Positions 5,066 to 6,575 of a stretch of 6,575 nucleotides of DNA are shown here, in pieces; position 1 is the stretch's first letter; each line of letters begins with the position of its first letter. Origin of the DNA: an uncultured Acetatifactor sp. Its GTDB lineage: Bacteria > Bacillota > Clostridia > Lachnospirales > Lachnospiraceae. Where the stretch lies: NCBI GenBank assembly GCA_910578995.1, contig CAJTSY010000142.1, positions 3,357-9,931 on the forward strand. Reading direction: 5' to 3'. The notes under the pieces are model-generated. The model searched no databases. It was not told the origin of the DNA and was given only the letters and a program-made list of their open reading frames with translations. The position numbers were made by a program, and so were the translations under genes.

Positions 5066-5940
5066 ACAAAAAAGAACTGGCACAATTCATTCGGGAAAAT
5101 ATCCCCTTCTACCTGACGGGCCTTCTCCTGATTTTCTTCATGAAATATTATTACAGCCGGGCCGGAGCCGGACAGCTGCTCTGGCTCCTGGCTCCCACCT
5201 CCGGCTGGGTAAGCATTCTGAGCGGCATATCCTTTGAATATATGCCGAATATAGGATATGTGAATCATGATATGAAGATCCTCATCGCCCCGTCCTGCTC
5301 CGGCATGCAGTTTATGCTTATCACGGCAGCCATGCTCCTGTTTTCCTTTGTCCATCTGGCCGCCGGGGACTCTGGAATCGGCCATCCCTGGAAGAGTGCT
5401 GCCACCAGCGGCAGAACACCTGCACCGCATTCCCGGAAGGCCGCTGTCCCAGACAGCAGAACACCTGCACCGCATTCCCAAAAGGCCGCCCTGCGGAATG
5501 GTTTCCTCTGGATCGGCATGTGCCTTGTGCTTTCCTACATTTTCACGATTTTCGTAAACGGCCTTCGTATCATCGCCGCCATCTACCTTCCACTGCTCTT
5601 TGAACGTCTGGGGCTTTTCGGAGGCTTCCTCACACCGGACAGTCTTCACACCCTCATCGGCACGGCGGTATATTTTGCGGCGCTGCTTACCCTCTACCGT
5701 CTGACGGGATCCCTGTTGGGCAAAACAGCGGGAGAGCCTCTCCTGCACAGATGCCTGCCTCCGATATTCTGGTATTTTTTCATCGTCCTGGGCATCCCTT
5801 TCCTCAACCGGGCCTACGAAAAAAACGGGGAACAGTTCGTCACATTTGCAGCCATGGTTGCCGCCTGCTGCGGCGGAATCCTGCTGCTGTACTGCGCGGG
5901 CACACTGCTCCGGAAGAGCCACAGCCACCCAAAACACTAA
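5062..5940 (+). CDS. Exosortase/archaeosortase-family transpeptidase
   Basis: This 292-residue polytopic membrane protein carries the exosortase signature. The catalytic cysteine is in APSCSGMQ (C79), the conserved arginine in FVNGLRI (R169), and the conserved histidine in DSLHTLIG (H196). These residues lie next to hydrophobic segments at about 13-31, 36-54, 82-100, 148-180, 197-215, 232-245 and 261-282. Exosortases cut C-terminal signals of exported proteins at the membrane face and are thought to transfer them to a surface anchor. The upstream overlapping gene supplies a plausible sole substrate with an SEP-type signal, which points to an XrtK-like subfamily; XrtN is also known to pair with VIT proteins, so I leave the symbol blank. 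The loop at about 101-147 is enlarged by a tandem repeat of roughly 15 residues. The C-terminal region beyond the core (about 225-292) has two additional hydrophobic segments. Its stop codon touches that of the convergent zinc-ribbon gene. Confidence 0.87.
   Translation: MNKKELAQFIRENIPFYLTGLLLIFFMKYYYSRAGAGQLLWLLAPTSGWVSILSGISFEYMPNIGYVNHDMKILIAPSCSGMQFMLITAAMLLFSFVHLAAGDSGIGHPWKSAATSGRTPAPHSRKAAVPDSRTPAPHSQKAALRNGFLWIGMCLVLSYIFTIFVNGLRIIAAIYLPLLFERLGLFGGFLTPDSLHTLIGTAVYFAALLTLYRLTGSLLGKTAGEPLLHRCLPPIFWYFFIVLGIPFLNRAYEKNGEQFVTFAAMVAACCGGILLLYCAGTLLRKSHSHPKH
5383..5502 (+). repeat. 45-base tandem repeat within the exosortase gene
   Basis: A 24-base sequence starting GCAGAACACCTGCACC is present exactly at 5411-5434 and 5456-5479, and the match extends a further 10 or so bases with two mismatches. 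The period is 45 bases, keeping frame. At protein level it gives PHSRKAAVPDSRTPA (122-136) and PHSQKAALRNG (137-147), preceded by a worn copy HPWKSAATSGRTPA (108-121), about 2.7 units in all. It sits in a hydrophilic loop between membrane helices. Confidence 0.85.
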
Positions 5941-6519
5941 TCACCGGCCTTCCCCCAGAATATGTTCCACCGCATCCCACTCGATGACCGGTACGTTTTT
6001 CTGCACTACAGCGGCAGTCTGCTTCTTTTTATTTTGTATCTTAACAATATTCAGGATCAGGCTTCCTGCCGCCACAGCCAGGCAGATTCCCGCTGCCGCC
6101 AGGGCAATCGTCAGGTTGTTCTCCACACCGGAGAAGAAATAGCAGCCCCCTCCAATGATAATGCCCAGAATCACGCACACAATGGGGGTACTGAACATGT
6201 CGTCCTTCGCGCCGCTGATTGCCCAGGACTGGGGCTTGTGGCAGTAGGGGCATTCGTCCTTAAAAGCCTTGCCATAGATCTGCTTTTCGGTGGCGTTGCG
6301 GTACACCTCCTTTACCTCCCTCACCAGATAGTTATGCGCTATCTCGTCCAACTTCTTCTGGTTCTTGTCATTCAGCGTCTTAAAATTGCTGTTCATCTCC
6401 GCTTCCATCCCCGTGATGGTTGCCTTCAGCGTCCCGCTGTCCTTCATACACTGTTCACAGCGGAACGAATATGGCACATCCACACTCTCTGTCTTTTTGT
6501 GCCGGTAATAAGTACCCAT
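5941..6519 (-). CDS. Zinc-ribbon membrane protein of unknown function
   Basis: The 192-residue product has two CxxC pairs, C21-EQ-C24 and C90-PY-C93, separated by a charged, helical, possibly coiled-coil stretch (about 35-85). Together they suggest a split zinc ribbon. Two membrane helices follow (about 112-130 and 137-160), then a lysine-rich turn (IQNKKKQ) and a short hydrophilic tail. There is no signal peptide; a cytoplasmic zinc ribbon anchored by a helical hairpin is the simplest reading. The ATG at 6519 is well supported by AGGAGG at 6529-6534, nine bases upstream. It runs convergently to the exosortase gene with zero bases between the stop codons and no visible terminator, so its transcript probably extends antisense to that gene. 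I do not recognise a named family. Confidence 0.75.
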   Translation of the reverse strand: MGTYYRHKKTESVDVPYSFRCEQCMKDSGTLKATITGMEAEMNSNFKTLNDKNQKKLDEIAHNYLVREVKEVYRNATEKQIYGKAFKDECPYCHKPQSWAISGAKDDMFSTPIVCVILGIIIGGGCYFFSGVENNLTIALAAAGICLAVAAGSLILNIVKIQNKKKQTAAVVQKNVPVIEWDAVEHILGEGR

Positions 6520-6562
6520 TTTCCTTTTCCTCCTGGTATGTATATAGTTTACTTACCATTTA

Positions 6563-6568
6563 ATTATA
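6563..6568 (-). promoter_or_regulatory. Probable -10 box of the zinc-ribbon gene
   Basis: A perfect TATAAT on the minus strand lies about 44 bases upstream of the ATG at 6519, in AT-rich sequence and ahead of the AGGAGG site. The matching -35 would fall beyond the window edge and cannot be checked. Confidence 0.45.
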
Positions 6569-6575
6569 GTCCGGC

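Noticed and set aside
4094..5937. Two long open frames on the minus strand (about 330 codons each) opposite the VIT-VWA and exosortase genes
   Set aside because: They are shadows produced by G+C-rich codon use of the plus-strand genes. The translations are low-complexity, show no family motifs and have no ribosome binding sites, while the plus-strand proteins have complete domain signatures.
5980..6036. Possible plus-strand terminator for the exosortase operon (GCAGTCTGC followed by T-rich sequence)
   Set aside because: The stem is only three pairs and it lies within the coding region of the zinc-ribbon gene; not convincing.

Overview
The window looks like a chromosomal stretch of a Gram-positive Firmicute, most likely a Clostridia/Lachnospiraceae-type gut anaerobe. 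This is an inference from AGGAGG-type ribosome binding sites ahead of most genes, roughly balanced to moderately high G+C in the backbone, and the protein families present. No rRNA, tRNA, CRISPR array or intact insertion sequence is visible.

Left part (1-2650), everything on the minus strand: a GNAT acetyltransferase with its own promoter (7-501); a remnant of a P-loop ATPase (581-853); a stand-alone GyrI/AraC-type effector-binding protein (850-1353); and a clearly AT-rich pair, an 86-residue unknown protein overlapping a class-I O-methyltransferase (1473-2650). This part looks like an accessory patchwork. It holds gene fragments, a base-composition jump, and on its right edge a broken piece of a DUF2961 protein on the plus strand (2649-2789).

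Right part (2951-5940), plus strand, G+C-rich: a two-gene operon. The first gene encodes a secreted 704-residue protein with a signal peptide, a VIT domain, a von Willebrand A domain with complete MIDAS residues, and a C-terminal SEP motif + hydrophobic helix + basic tail, the layout of a PEP-CTERM-like sorting signal. The second gene overlaps it by ATGA and encodes an exosortase/archaeosortase-family membrane transpeptidase with the expected Cys, Arg and His (C79, R169, H196). Together they look like a dedicated one-enzyme/one-substrate surface-protein sorting system. This is the most interesting content of the window, because exosortases are best known from Gram-negative bacteria with an outer membrane.

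Far right (5941-6519), minus strand: a zinc-ribbon protein with two membrane helices, whose stop codon abuts that of the exosortase gene. No terminator is visible at that convergent junction. The nearest strong minus-strand terminator (C(UUCG)G-loop hairpin plus six T) lies at 5029-5050, inside the overlap of the two sorting genes, so transcription of the zinc-ribbon gene may run antisense through the whole exosortase gene.
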